This document shows, in pieces, positions 1 through 5,376 of a stretch of 8,471 nucleotides of DNA; position 1 is the stretch's first letter, and every line of letters begins with the position of its first letter. A model generated the notes under the pieces. It searched no databases. It saw only the letters and a list, made by a program, of their open reading frames with translations, and had not been told where the DNA came from. Position numbers and translations under genes: made by a program. The stretch is from Candidatus Avimicrobium faecavium (GTDB lineage: Bacteria; Bacillota; Clostridia; Oscillospirales; Ruminococcaceae). The stretch is from contig CAJFQR010000149.1 of assembly GCA_904419105.1 (NCBI GenBank), positions 1-8,471 of the forward strand, read 5' to 3'.

Positions 1-387
1 GACAGTGGAACGGGCATATCCCGTACAGGCAGAAATCCCGGCACTGTCCAGCAGCTCCGGAAGAGCGCTCCACCGGACGGTAAGCGCCGCAGCCAGTTCC
101 TCCCGGCGCACACAAGGCACAGGTCTTTTCTGTTTTCCGGCGGTGGAGGAAAAACTCCCCGGCGGCGGGGAATACCGTTCGGGGTGAGCCTGGAACTTTT
201 TCTGAAAGGCCAGCGCCTCCTGTCGGGGAATCCGGTACCGCCAGGTACGGCTTCCACGATCCTCACAGGGTACCAGCCCCGCCTGTAGAATCCAGGCCGC
301 CCGGCGCTTGCTGATGTGCAGCAGCCTGTAAAATTCCTCCATCGTGATTTCATCCGGGTCATGCCCGGCTGTCTGGTTCGAACCCAT
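1..387 (-). CDS. Helix-turn-helix DNA-binding protein (3' end beyond window)
   Basis: The frame runs open for 129 codons from an ATG at 385-387 to the left edge, so the C-terminus is missing. A strong GGGAGGT ribosome binding site lies 5 nt before this ATG and fixes the start. Residues about 16-55 (MEEFYRLLHISKRRAAWILQ, then a basic GSRTWRYRIPRQE wing) look like a winged helix-turn-helix of the excisionase/MerR type. Residues about 95-125 (VRREELAAALTVRWSALPEL) may form a second helix-turn-helix. It lies 63 bp downstream of the excisionase-like gene on the same strand, probably in one transcript. In integrative elements this position often precedes the integrase, which would lie outside the window. 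The role as a DNA-binding regulator or recombination accessory factor is inferred from the fold; the exact family is not recognised. Confidence 0.7.
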   Translation of the reverse strand, partial: MGSNQTAGHDPDEITMEEFYRLLHISKRRAAWILQAGLVPCEDRGSRTWRYRIPRQEALAFQKKFQAHPERYSPPPGSFSSTAGKQKRPVPCVRREELAAALTVRWSALPELLDSAGISACTGYARSTV

Positions 388-450
388 ACGGCACCTCCCA
401 CAACCAAACTCTCTCGGTTGGTGTGTGATGGTACCATAGGTTCCGATTCT

Positions 451-642
451 TTACAAGGCCTTTGCGGAAGTCTTTCTCATAAACTTTCGCACCGACTTCA
501 CCGGAATCCGGTGGTGCCCGTGTACCGGAATGCTCTCCAGTTCTCCGGCAGCAATGAGCTGATAGATGGTGCTCCGTCCCACACGCAAAAAGGCGGCAGC
601 CTGCGCCGCCGTCAGAGTATCCGGTATTTTTTGCTGTTTCAT
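451..642 (-). CDS. Excisionase-family small helix-turn-helix protein
   Basis: This 63-residue protein starts at the ATG at 640-642, which has a good purine-rich site (AGGGGGAG) just upstream; the stop is TAA at 451-453. Residues 11-56 match the excisionase/BldC-like helix-turn-helix pattern: TAAQAAAFLRVGRSTIYQLI is the recognition unit, followed by the turn AGELESIPVHGHHRIP and a closing helix, KSVRKFM. Proteins of this family bind DNA as small winged helix-turn-helix units and direct excision by a tyrosine recombinase or act as small regulators. It lies upstream of a second DNA-binding gene on the same strand and diverges from the sigma-like gene. The same frame stays open upstream to 990, but that part overlaps the sigma-like gene and has no ribosome binding site. 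Whether it works as an excisionase or as a repressor cannot be told from sequence. Confidence 0.8.
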   Translation of the reverse strand: MKQQKIPDTLTAAQAAAFLRVGRSTIYQLIAAGELESIPVHGHHRIPVKSVRKFMRKTSAKAL

Positions 643-655
643 CTTTCTCCCCCTC

Positions 656-684
656 TTGACGAATCTTTGTTCTGGTGTTACGAT
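656..684 (+). promoter_or_regulatory. Extended -10 promoter for the sigma-like/zinc-ribbon pair
   Basis: TTGACG at 656-661 and TACGAT at 679-684 are separated by 17 bp. A TG at 676-677 is placed one base before the -10, as in extended -10 promoters. Transcription would begin near 691, about 90 nt before the TTG start at 780. The site lies in the 137-bp divergent region, and its -35 sits about 14 bp from the start codon of the minus-strand excisionase-like gene. Binding there could therefore affect both directions. This is motif evidence only. Confidence 0.45.
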
Positions 685-779
685 GTAATTGATAAATACC
701 ATTTCTTCAATTACTCCCATACATACTAGACCGTGAAAAATCCAAAAACGGTACGCCACCACCATAAGGAGGGAAAAGA

Positions 780-1409
780 TTGCGTAAAAATATTCAGGCA
801 GTAATTGAGGAAATGGAGCGCCGGGCACAGCTCGCAATGGAACAGCTTCCGGACGCAGTCCGGGAGGAGATGCAGGAGTTTGACCACCAGCAGGAGCTGA
901 GTGAGCGGCGCTGGAAAAAGCACCGGGATACTCGGCCCCTCTGTGCCGGGGCTGACCACCCGGAAGAGGATTCCGCAGAGCGGGCGGCACTGGAGCCGGG
1001 CATCCGGTACCGGTTCGAGTATTCCCCCGAGGAAAAGGAGCGGCTGAAATCCATGAGCCGGGAGGAGCGGCTCCGCCGGCAGGACAGCTGGAACCAGATC
1101 AAAGCCAAAACCCAGGTGAAAAGCGATGGCGTCAGCCGGCTGCTCACTGAAATTTTCAGCCAAAGCCCGGAGGATCTGGCACAGCTGATGAGCGACAGCC
1201 GCCTTACCCATGCAATCGAAACGCTGACTGGTCTGCAGCGTCAGGTGCTTTTTCTGGAATTTGTAGAGCGGTACACCACCGGAGAGATTGCAGCGATGCT
1301 GGGCTCCTCGCCCCGGAATATCCGGGCGCGGCGGCAGACAGCACTGACCAGACTCCGGAAGGCGCTGGAAGCAGACCCTGATCCCCGATATAAAAAGGAG
1401 GAAATATAA
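780..1409 (+). CDS. Sigma-70 region 4-like protein of a mobile element
   Basis: This 209-residue protein begins at a TTG (780-782), supported by AAGGAGGG at 766-773 with 6-nt spacing. The first 140 residues are charged and mostly helical, with no recognisable sigma region 2 (core-binding and -10 recognition). Residues about 143-197 resemble sigma region 4: LTGLQRQVLFLEFVERYTTG, then a helix-turn-helix EIAAMLGSSPRNIRARRQTA, ending in TRLRKAL. Such region 4-only proteins occur in integrative elements of Bacillota and may act as DNA-binding regulators or atypical sigma factors. It ends one base before the next gene, so the two are almost certainly co-translated. The region 4-like fold is clear; whether it works as a true sigma factor is unknown. 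Confidence 0.75.
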   Translation: MRKNIQAVIEEMERRAQLAMEQLPDAVREEMQEFDHQQELSERRWKKHRDTRPLCAGADHPEEDSAERAALEPGIRYRFEYSPEEKERLKSMSREERLRRQDSWNQIKAKTQVKSDGVSRLLTEIFSQSPEDLAQLMSDSRLTHAIETLTGLQRQVLFLEFVERYTTGEIAAMLGSSPRNIRARRQTALTRLRKALEADPDPRYKKEEI

Positions 1410-1410
1410 G

Positions 1411-2220
1411 ATGAACCTGAATGAACAGTATGCCGGAGCCTGTGCGTCCTGGGTGCGGTACAGCCGGTATGAATTCCGGCAGTTCCCGGACGGGGTGCGG
1501 GTGATGCCGGCAGCAGACGCTGTCCCTCAGCTCTATAACCCGCTGGAGACCGCCTGGGAGATGCTGGCCGAGGCCATGGAGCTGGGGCGGCAGCGGCGGC
1601 AGGACCTGGCTGACATTGATGAAGCCGTGCTGCGCTTTGCGGAGCGGTATGGCCTGCTGGGAATTGCCGCTGACCTCCCTTCTGACCCGGACTTTCTCCG
1701 AAGCCGGGAGATTCTCCTGCCGGAAAATGACTTCGGTTTCACACCGGGGACAATCTCCATCGGGGAGTACCTGGACCGGTTCTTTCCGGAGGGTACCCTG
1801 CCCCGCCCGGAGGACACCCTGGGAACTGCCGCCGGCCGGGAGGACAGCTACAACCTGGTGTTCTCCCGAGGATACGGGGAACGGCTGAGCTGGATCAAGG
1901 ACTACTTCGCCGGGCTGGAGCGAGTATATAGCCGTCGGAACAGCGCTAGCTCGTCCCCACTGACCCGGCCCCACCCCCTGCGCTATCAGGTGACCGGCGG
2001 CGTCCAGCCAAGGCTCCAGTGGATTTTCTCCTCTCTGAAATCGGTACTGGATCTGGCACTGGCCCAGAGCCTCTGCGCCGAGGAACCGGTGCTGCGGGTC
2101 TGCAAAAACTGCGGCAAAATCTACTACAACCCCCACGCCCGCAGCGAGTTCTGCTCCGTCCGGTGCCGCAACCAGTACAACGTCCGGGCCTGGCGCTCCC
2201 GCCGGCGGGAGAACGGCTGA
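1411..2220 (+). CDS. Zinc-ribbon protein of unknown function (DUF6076-like)
   Basis: This 269-residue protein starts at an ATG preceded by AAAGGAGG at 1394-1401, inside the end of the previous gene, with a 1-nt gap between the genes. Most of the protein (residues about 1-225) is not recognisable. The C-terminus carries four cysteines, C231-x2-C234 and C248-x3-C252, in the context CKNCGKIYYNPHARSEFCS followed by a basic tail (VRAWRSRRR). This resembles the CGNR-type zinc ribbon, whose second half reads WCS-x3-CGNR-x-KVR, and suggests zinc-dependent nucleic-acid binding. The protein resembles the uncharacterised DUF6076 family of Clostridia, but this is from memory and was not searched. Pairing with a sigma region 4-like protein suggests a joint role in element gene control. 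Its GC-rich codon use matches its left neighbours and contrasts with the genes to the right. Confidence 0.7.
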   Translation: MNLNEQYAGACASWVRYSRYEFRQFPDGVRVMPAADAVPQLYNPLETAWEMLAEAMELGRQRRQDLADIDEAVLRFAERYGLLGIAADLPSDPDFLRSREILLPENDFGFTPGTISIGEYLDRFFPEGTLPRPEDTLGTAAGREDSYNLVFSRGYGERLSWIKDYFAGLERVYSRRNSASSSPLTRPHPLRYQVTGGVQPRLQWIFSSLKSVLDLALAQSLCAEEPVLRVCKNCGKIYYNPHARSEFCSVRCRNQYNVRAWRSRRRENG

Positions 2221-2343
2221 GCCAGGGTCTGCCCGCTACCGGTCAAAGACAGCGTTGCCCTCACCCCTTTTCACATACCGCCGCCCCGTGTCCCCGCCCT
2301 GGGAAACCCCGGTGACATCACAAAGCCGGGTCTGGCGGTATAA

Positions 2344-2393
2344 CGCACTAGACCTTGCCCCTGGCAAGGCCGTGCGGCCGGGGACACCCCGGC
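2344..2393 (-). other. Candidate transfer origin 1 (MOBQ-like core plus two hairpins)
   Basis: Read on the minus strand, a 7-bp stem (CCTTGCC / GGCAAGG, 2353-2369, 3-nt loop) is followed after 2 nt by TAGTGCG (2344-2350 in plus coordinates). A second stem, GCCGGGG / CCCCGGC with a 3-nt loop (2377-2393), stands 7 nt from the first. MOBQ transfer origins such as that of RSF1010 have an inverted repeat directly followed by TAAGTGCG, where the relaxase nicks. The layout fits, but the core matches only partly, and no relaxase gene is in the window. Alternatives are a regulatory stem-loop pair or a replication-related site. Confidence 0.4.
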
Positions 2394-2538
2394 ACCCCGG
2401 CTACGGATTTAACTGTGCTGAAAACACCTTTAACCGGAATGATAAAAATGTTCTCCGAGAATTGGTCCGGTGGTATAAAAACGCTGGTCGGGAATATCTA
2501 ATGATAGCTAAGCAGCCACCATTTAAACCCAATTTCAA

Positions 2539-2574
2539 ACCGGATTTCTGGATGCGGTCAAAGTGCGCCTTTAC
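2539..2574 (+). other. Candidate transfer origin 2 (MOBQ-like nic region)
   Basis: AAAGTGCGCCTTTAC at 2560-2574 closely resembles the nic region of MOBQ plasmids (RSF1010 and pIP501 type, TAAGTGCGCCCTTAC), differing at 2 of 15 positions. Just before it, 2539-2558 forms an imperfect inverted repeat (outer arms ACCG / CGGT, one G-G mismatch, then AT / AT), ending one base before the nic-like sequence. This is the usual arrangement: inverted repeat, short gap, nic. By analogy the nick would fall after the GTGCG core. No relaxase is encoded in the window, so mobilisation would have to be in trans or by a gene outside it. Confidence 0.45.
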
Positions 2575-2649
2575 CTGTAATACCTGAACTTATCGGACGA
2601 CACACCAAGAGGCAGGTGTTCATAGCTTGGATATAGAATTGGATAACAA

Positions 2650-2663
2650 GGTTAACAATAACC
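2650..2663. repeat. Operator-like repeat, copy 1 (GGTTA-N5-AACC)
   Basis: GGTTAACAATAACC is the first of three 14-bp imperfect palindromes with GGTT and AACC ends in the 125 bp before the methyltransferase-fusion gene. Its centre lies 29 bp upstream of copy 2. It is the least similar of the three in its central bases. Confidence 0.5.
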
Positions 2664-2678
2664 GCAAAATTATATTTT

Positions 2679-2692
2679 GGTTATAAAAAACC
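2679..2692. repeat. Operator-like repeat, copy 2, abutting the -35
   Basis: GGTTATAAAAAACC ends 1 bp before the -35 hexamer at 2694. It differs from copy 3 at a single base, and both are followed by AT. A protein bound here would touch the -35 region of the promoter. Confidence 0.6.
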
Positions 2693-2693
2693 A

Positions 2694-2722
2694 TTGACAT
2701 TTATTCGTTGGCATGGTAAATT
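2694..2722 (+). promoter_or_regulatory. Strong extended -10 promoter of the methyltransferase-fusion operon
   Basis: A perfect TTGACA (2694-2699) is separated by 17 bp from TAAATT (2717-2722). The TG at 2714-2715 gives the extended -10 form TGnTAAATT. The expected start is near 2729, about 45 nt before the ATG at 2774. Operator-like repeats lie directly upstream of the -35 and just downstream of the start point, which suggests repression. Confidence 0.65.
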
Positions 2723-2741
2723 AGAGTCAAAGGAATAAACC

Positions 2742-2755
2742 GGTTATCAAAAACC
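2742..2755. repeat. Operator-like repeat, copy 3, downstream of transcription start
   Basis: GGTTATCAAAAACC lies about 13-27 bp past the predicted start point and its centre is exactly 63 bp from copy 2, close to six helical turns. Just before it, AACC at 2738-2741 adjoins its GGTT to make the 8-bp palindrome AACCGGTT, giving extra half-sites. A repressor here would block the promoter or loop to copy 2. Confidence 0.6.
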
Positions 2756-2773
2756 ATATCGGAGGTGTAGTGA

Positions 2774-4507
2774 ATGTCTTTACCCGCAGAAAAAATTTCT
2801 GAGAATCCCAAAATGCTAAAGATGATTCAGCAGGTAAGCTTCGCAATCAACGAAACTCTCAAACCCACTTCTTCTAAAATTGAAACTGATACAATTATCG
2901 CTGCATACGCTCTGTATAAAGTTCGTACATCATCCAGCCCTTTTTCTGCTTCCTATCACTCTCTCATAAGTGGGGATCTCGATATAGATCAGACCATTGC
3001 AGCAGCGATTCAGAACGCCTTCGATGAGACAGCTTGGGTACATCTCTCCGCACTGCTTCCTCAGTTTTCTGCTGAGGTATTTGCCGGAGTCATTTTCCTC
3101 CCTCAAATCGAAGCCTATGACACCACTCCTTCCTCGGTCATCGAGTTGGCCCTTGCCATTCTGAAAATTGCAAAACAGGAAAGTGTCGCGGAAATCGGTT
3201 GTGGAACTGCTGCTTTTTTGGTTTCTGCCTTTGACCAAAATCCAAATGCTCAGTATACCGGCTATGAAATTAACGTGGATCGCTATGTTGCAGCCAAGGT
3301 ACGTGCAGAATTGTTAGGCGAAAATATTCAAATTCTATTGGGTGACGTATTTTCTCTAACAAATGAATCACATGATAAATTTGATAAGGTATTTTCCAAT
3401 TATCCTTTTGGGTTGCAGCTGCGTAATCTCAGCGGCGGAACAGCGCTTTTGAAAGAATTGGAAGTAAAATACCCTGGTATCTCGAAAGCAACCTCTTCCG
3501 ACTGGGTATTTAATGACCTGATTTGCAGGTCCATGAAGGATACCGGTAAAGCAATTGGTATCATGACTAACGGAAGCACATGGAACAGCAACGATATGCC
3601 CATTCGGAAACACTTTGTAGAAACCGGACTCATCGAGGCAGTTATCTCTATGCCCAAAAAGTTGTTTTCTTACACCAATATTCCCACTTCTTTGGTTGTT
3701 TTCAGTCATGGAAACACCGGCGTTCGATTGGTTGATGCAACAAATATCTGTCATCATGGCCGCAGGCAAAATGAATTTAGCCCAGCAGATATACAAACTA
3801 TTGTCCATGCTCTTTCCAACGACAGTGAGTTCAGCCGATTTATACCACTGGAAGAACTGCAGGAGAACGACTACACGTTAAATCTTGGCCGATATAATGC
3901 CAGCCGAGAGAACATTGAAAATGGTGTTCCGTTCGGCGAAATCATAAAGCGCATTACTCGTGGAGCCCCTTGTACAGCGCGCCAGTTAGATGAAATGGTA
4001 TCCCATCGAGTCACCAATATGCAATACCTCATGCTGGCGAACATCCAGGATGGACTGATCGACGAGAAGCTCCCTTATCTCACTAAAATCGAGCCCAAAT
4101 ACGAAAAGTATTGCCTGAAAAATGATGATCTGATCCTTTCCAAAAATGGATATCCATATAAGGTGGCAGTTGCCTCGGTCAAAGAGGGACAGCAAATTCT
4201 TGCAAACGGAAATCTTTATATCATTGAGGTTGACAGGGAGCGGGCCAATCCGTATTACCTGAAAGCGTTTTTTGAAAGTGAACACGGTGTATCCGCATTG
4301 AAGAGCATTACTGTCGGTGCTACACTCCCCAGCATTGGTGTAGAAATGCTCAAAAATCTCATCATTCCTCTTCCCTCTCTGGAAGAGCAAGACCGAATTG
4401 CGCAGAAATATCAGGCTACACTGGATGAAATCGCTGTGCTGAAGTTAAAATTGGAGAATGCTGTTAATCGTCTGTACCATGTTTTTGATGCAGAAAGCGA
4501 GGAATAA
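2774..4507 (+). CDS. N6-adenine DNA methyltransferase fused to a single HsdS-like target-recognition domain
   Basis: The 577-residue protein starts at the ATG at 2774, directly after an in-frame stop and 8 nt after GGAGG (2761-2765). Residues about 115-345 are an HsdM-type methyltransferase core. SAM-binding motif I is EIGCGTAAF (140-148), the motif II acid is E165 in GYEIN, and D191 lies in LLGDVF. Motif IV reads SNYPFG (208-213), where active enzymes have N/D/S-P-P-Y/F, so Y210 replaces the first proline. The HsdM-like stretch MTNGSTW to MPKKLFSYTNIPTSLVVF follows. Residues about 385-570 are a type I specificity half-subunit: FGEIIKRITRG, ANIQDGLID, DDLILSKNG, then IPLPSLEEQDRIAQ and a final long helix. 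No nuclease or helicase domain is present. It would methylate, or only bind, a defined site, probably as a dimer because it has one recognition domain. It is coupled to the next gene. Confidence 0.85.
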   Translation: MSLPAEKISENPKMLKMIQQVSFAINETLKPTSSKIETDTIIAAYALYKVRTSSSPFSASYHSLISGDLDIDQTIAAAIQNAFDETAWVHLSALLPQFSAEVFAGVIFLPQIEAYDTTPSSVIELALAILKIAKQESVAEIGCGTAAFLVSAFDQNPNAQYTGYEINVDRYVAAKVRAELLGENIQILLGDVFSLTNESHDKFDKVFSNYPFGLQLRNLSGGTALLKELEVKYPGISKATSSDWVFNDLICRSMKDTGKAIGIMTNGSTWNSNDMPIRKHFVETGLIEAVISMPKKLFSYTNIPTSLVVFSHGNTGVRLVDATNICHHGRRQNEFSPADIQTIVHALSNDSEFSRFIPLEELQENDYTLNLGRYNASRENIENGVPFGEIIKRITRGAPCTARQLDEMVSHRVTNMQYLMLANIQDGLIDEKLPYLTKIEPKYEKYCLKNDDLILSKNGYPYKVAVASVKEGQQILANGNLYIIEVDRERANPYYLKAFFESEHGVSALKSITVGATLPSIGVEMLKNLIIPLPSLEEQDRIAQKYQATLDEIAVLKLKLENAVNRLYHVFDAESEE

Positions 4508-4509
4508 TC

Positions 4510-5040
4510 GTGCTGGATCCAAGAGAACTCGCGGAACTGGAGGAATCGTTAAAAAAAGAGCTGGATTCCCGATGGACAGAAATCCTGTCTCTTCTCAACC
4601 GCTCCGGCCAACTCGAGCATTTCCTCGACCTGATCGGACTGTCAGATCTTCTCTATCCAAACACCGGGTATAAGCCTTACCCGACAGGGAAGATCGTTGT
4701 AATTGGTGGGTCACAGGCAAAAGAAAATGTCTTGCTGGCTATCGGACAATCACTGGGAATCAATAAAGGCCGATTTGAAATGTACCTGGATTATGATGCT
4801 GCCAAAACATTCAATTTCAAAAAAATGCAGTACATGCCCATCTACAGTCTGATCCTTGTGGGACCCATGCCGCACAGCGGTATGGAAAAGGGCGATTTTG
4901 GCAGCATAATCTCATCCATCGAACAACAAAATGGTTACCCACCCGTTGTACGGCTCGGTTCCGCTGGACTGAAGATCACGAAAAGCAACTTTCGCTCCAC
5001 ACTGGAAGAATTGCTAGCCAGTGGTAAAATTGCCGTTTGA
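4510..5040 (+). CDS. Uncharacterised Rossmann-like protein coupled to the methyltransferase fusion
   Basis: This 176-residue protein starts at a GTG (4510-4512) only 2 nt after the upstream stop, with GAGGA at 4499-4503 inside the preceding gene, so translation is probably coupled. Residues 1-50 look helical (RELAELEESLKKELDSRWTE). Residues about 60-170 alternate strands and helices: KIVVIGGSQ (61-69), FEMYLDYDAAKTF, YSLILVGPMPHS (112-123), then PPVVRLG and KITKSNFRSTLEELL. The GG after strand 1, the histidine after strand 3 and the C-terminal serine/leucine helix recall the small DUF2325 family, but this is pattern resemblance only. There is no signal peptide or membrane segment. Its place in the operon suggests a partner or effector of the methyltransferase. 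I do not recognise its function. Confidence 0.7.
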   Translation: MLDPRELAELEESLKKELDSRWTEILSLLNRSGQLEHFLDLIGLSDLLYPNTGYKPYPTGKIVVIGGSQAKENVLLAIGQSLGINKGRFEMYLDYDAAKTFNFKKMQYMPIYSLILVGPMPHSGMEKGDFGSIISSIEQQNGYPPVVRLGSAGLKITKSNFRSTLEELLASGKIAV

Positions 5041-5112
5041 CGGTTAAACCTCCGCACTAACACAATAAATAACGTAAACCGACTATAAAGAATTGTGGGG
5101 TGGATAGAGGAG

Positions 5113-5128
5113 CTTAGTAATTACTCAG
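5113..5128. promoter_or_regulatory. Near-perfect 16-bp palindrome
   Basis: CTTAGTAATTACTCAG pairs at 7 of 8 positions around its centre at 5120/5121. It could be a dimer-binding operator. No promoter is obvious next to it, so the assignment is tentative. Confidence 0.35.
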
Positions 5129-5210
5129 ATTTATGATATAACACAGGCCTAACCCATTGATCTAACGCTCAACAAGCACTGTTTGATATATCCGAATTAA
5201 TTATAGATAC

Positions 5211-5230
5211 TTAGAGATTATTCGAGTTTT
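5211..5230. repeat. TTAGAG tandem element, copy A
   Basis: TTAGAGATTATTCGAGTTTT matches the element at 7041-7060 at 18 of 20 positions. It is itself a loose tandem of two 10-bp units, one helical turn apart. It lies about 165 bp before the AlbA_2-domain gene, while the other copy lies 67 bp before hsdM. Confidence 0.5.
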
Positions 5231-5233
5231 CTG

Positions 5234-5261
5234 AGCATTGCATTAACCTCAATGTAATGCT
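5234..5261. other. 11-bp inverted repeat with 6-nt loop
   Basis: Arms AGCATTGCATT (5234-5244) and AATGTAATGCT (5251-5261) pair at 10 of 11 positions, the remaining pair being G-T, which is allowed in RNA. No run of T follows, so it is not a normal intrinsic terminator. It may be a protein-binding site or an RNA structure upstream of the AlbA_2-domain gene. Confidence 0.4.
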
Positions 5262-5289
5262 GTTTCAAACATTCAAGTATAAATTTAAG

Positions 5290-5318
5290 TTGCAAAACGA
5301 CCACTCTTCTACTACAAT
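5290..5318 (+). promoter_or_regulatory. Promoter for the AlbA_2-domain gene
   Basis: TTGCAA (5290-5295) and TACAAT (5313-5318) are separated by 17 bp. Transcription would begin near 5325, giving a leader of about 50 nt before the GTG at 5377. Two copies of the palindrome AATTATAATT (5316-5325 and 5338-5347) sit over the -10/start and just downstream. Confidence 0.5.
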
Positions 5319-5347
5319 TATAATTAGTTAGAGATAAAATTATAATT
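5316..5347. repeat. Twin palindromic decamers at the promoter
   Basis: AATTATAATT, a perfect palindrome, occurs at 5316-5325 and 5338-5347, with centres 22 bp (about two helical turns) apart. The 12 bp between them contain another TTAGAG. The first copy overlaps the -10 element, so the pair could be an autoregulatory operator. The strong AT bias of the region makes chance occurrence less unlikely. Confidence 0.4.
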
Positions 5348-5376
5348 TATATATCAATAATACAGGAGGCACTTGT

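Larger units (their letters stand above)
2221..2660. other. Gene-free junction between mobile-element block and modification block
   Basis: No convincing gene lies here. The first part, to about 2410, is GC-rich like the left genes and holds two compact hairpins. From about 2410 the base composition falls sharply and stays lower to the right. One open frame (2255-2587, 110 codons) crosses the composition change and both hairpins, has no good ribosome binding site and no recognisable protein features, so it is not called as a gene. The stretch contains two transfer-origin-like sites, listed separately. It may mark the seam where cargo was inserted into an integrative or mobilisable element. 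Confidence 0.6.
5041..5376. other. AT-rich regulatory intergenic region
   Basis: No gene is seen in this 336-bp stretch and there is no clear intrinsic terminator after 5040. It is dense in symmetric elements: GGTTAAACC at 5042-5050, a 16-bp palindrome at 5113-5128, a 20-bp TTAGAG element at 5211-5230, an 11-bp-stem hairpin at 5234-5261, and two palindromic decamers around the promoter of the next gene. It probably serves as the control region of the AlbA_2-domain gene. Confidence 0.55.

Noticed and set aside
375..385. GGTTCGAACCC resembling a tRNA T-arm
   Set aside because: No matching anticodon arm, D-arm or acceptor stem on either strand; it lies in the start of the helix-turn-helix gene at 1-387.
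643..990. N-terminal extension of the excisionase-like gene on the minus strand
   Set aside because: The extension is antisense to the sigma-like gene, and the ATG at 640-642 has a strong ribosome binding site and starts exactly where the family begins.
1204..2136. 310-codon minus-strand open frame
   Set aside because: It is antisense to the sigma-like and zinc-ribbon genes, a common artefact in GC-rich DNA, with no ribosome binding site or recognised domain.
2255..2587. 110-codon open frame on the plus strand
   Set aside because: It spans both hairpins and the composition change, lacks a good ribosome binding site, and its translation shows no recognisable domain or normal residue pattern.
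5032..5050. Small hairpin CCGT-TTG-ACGG and GGTTAAACC at the end of the 176-residue protein gene
   Set aside because: The stem is only 4 bp with no T-run after it, so it cannot be called an intrinsic terminator; GGTTAAACC has shorter spacing than the operator repeats.
5053..5059. CGCACTA, a third TAGTGCG core on the minus strand
   Set aside because: There is no hairpin directly next to it, so a 7-base match alone is within chance.
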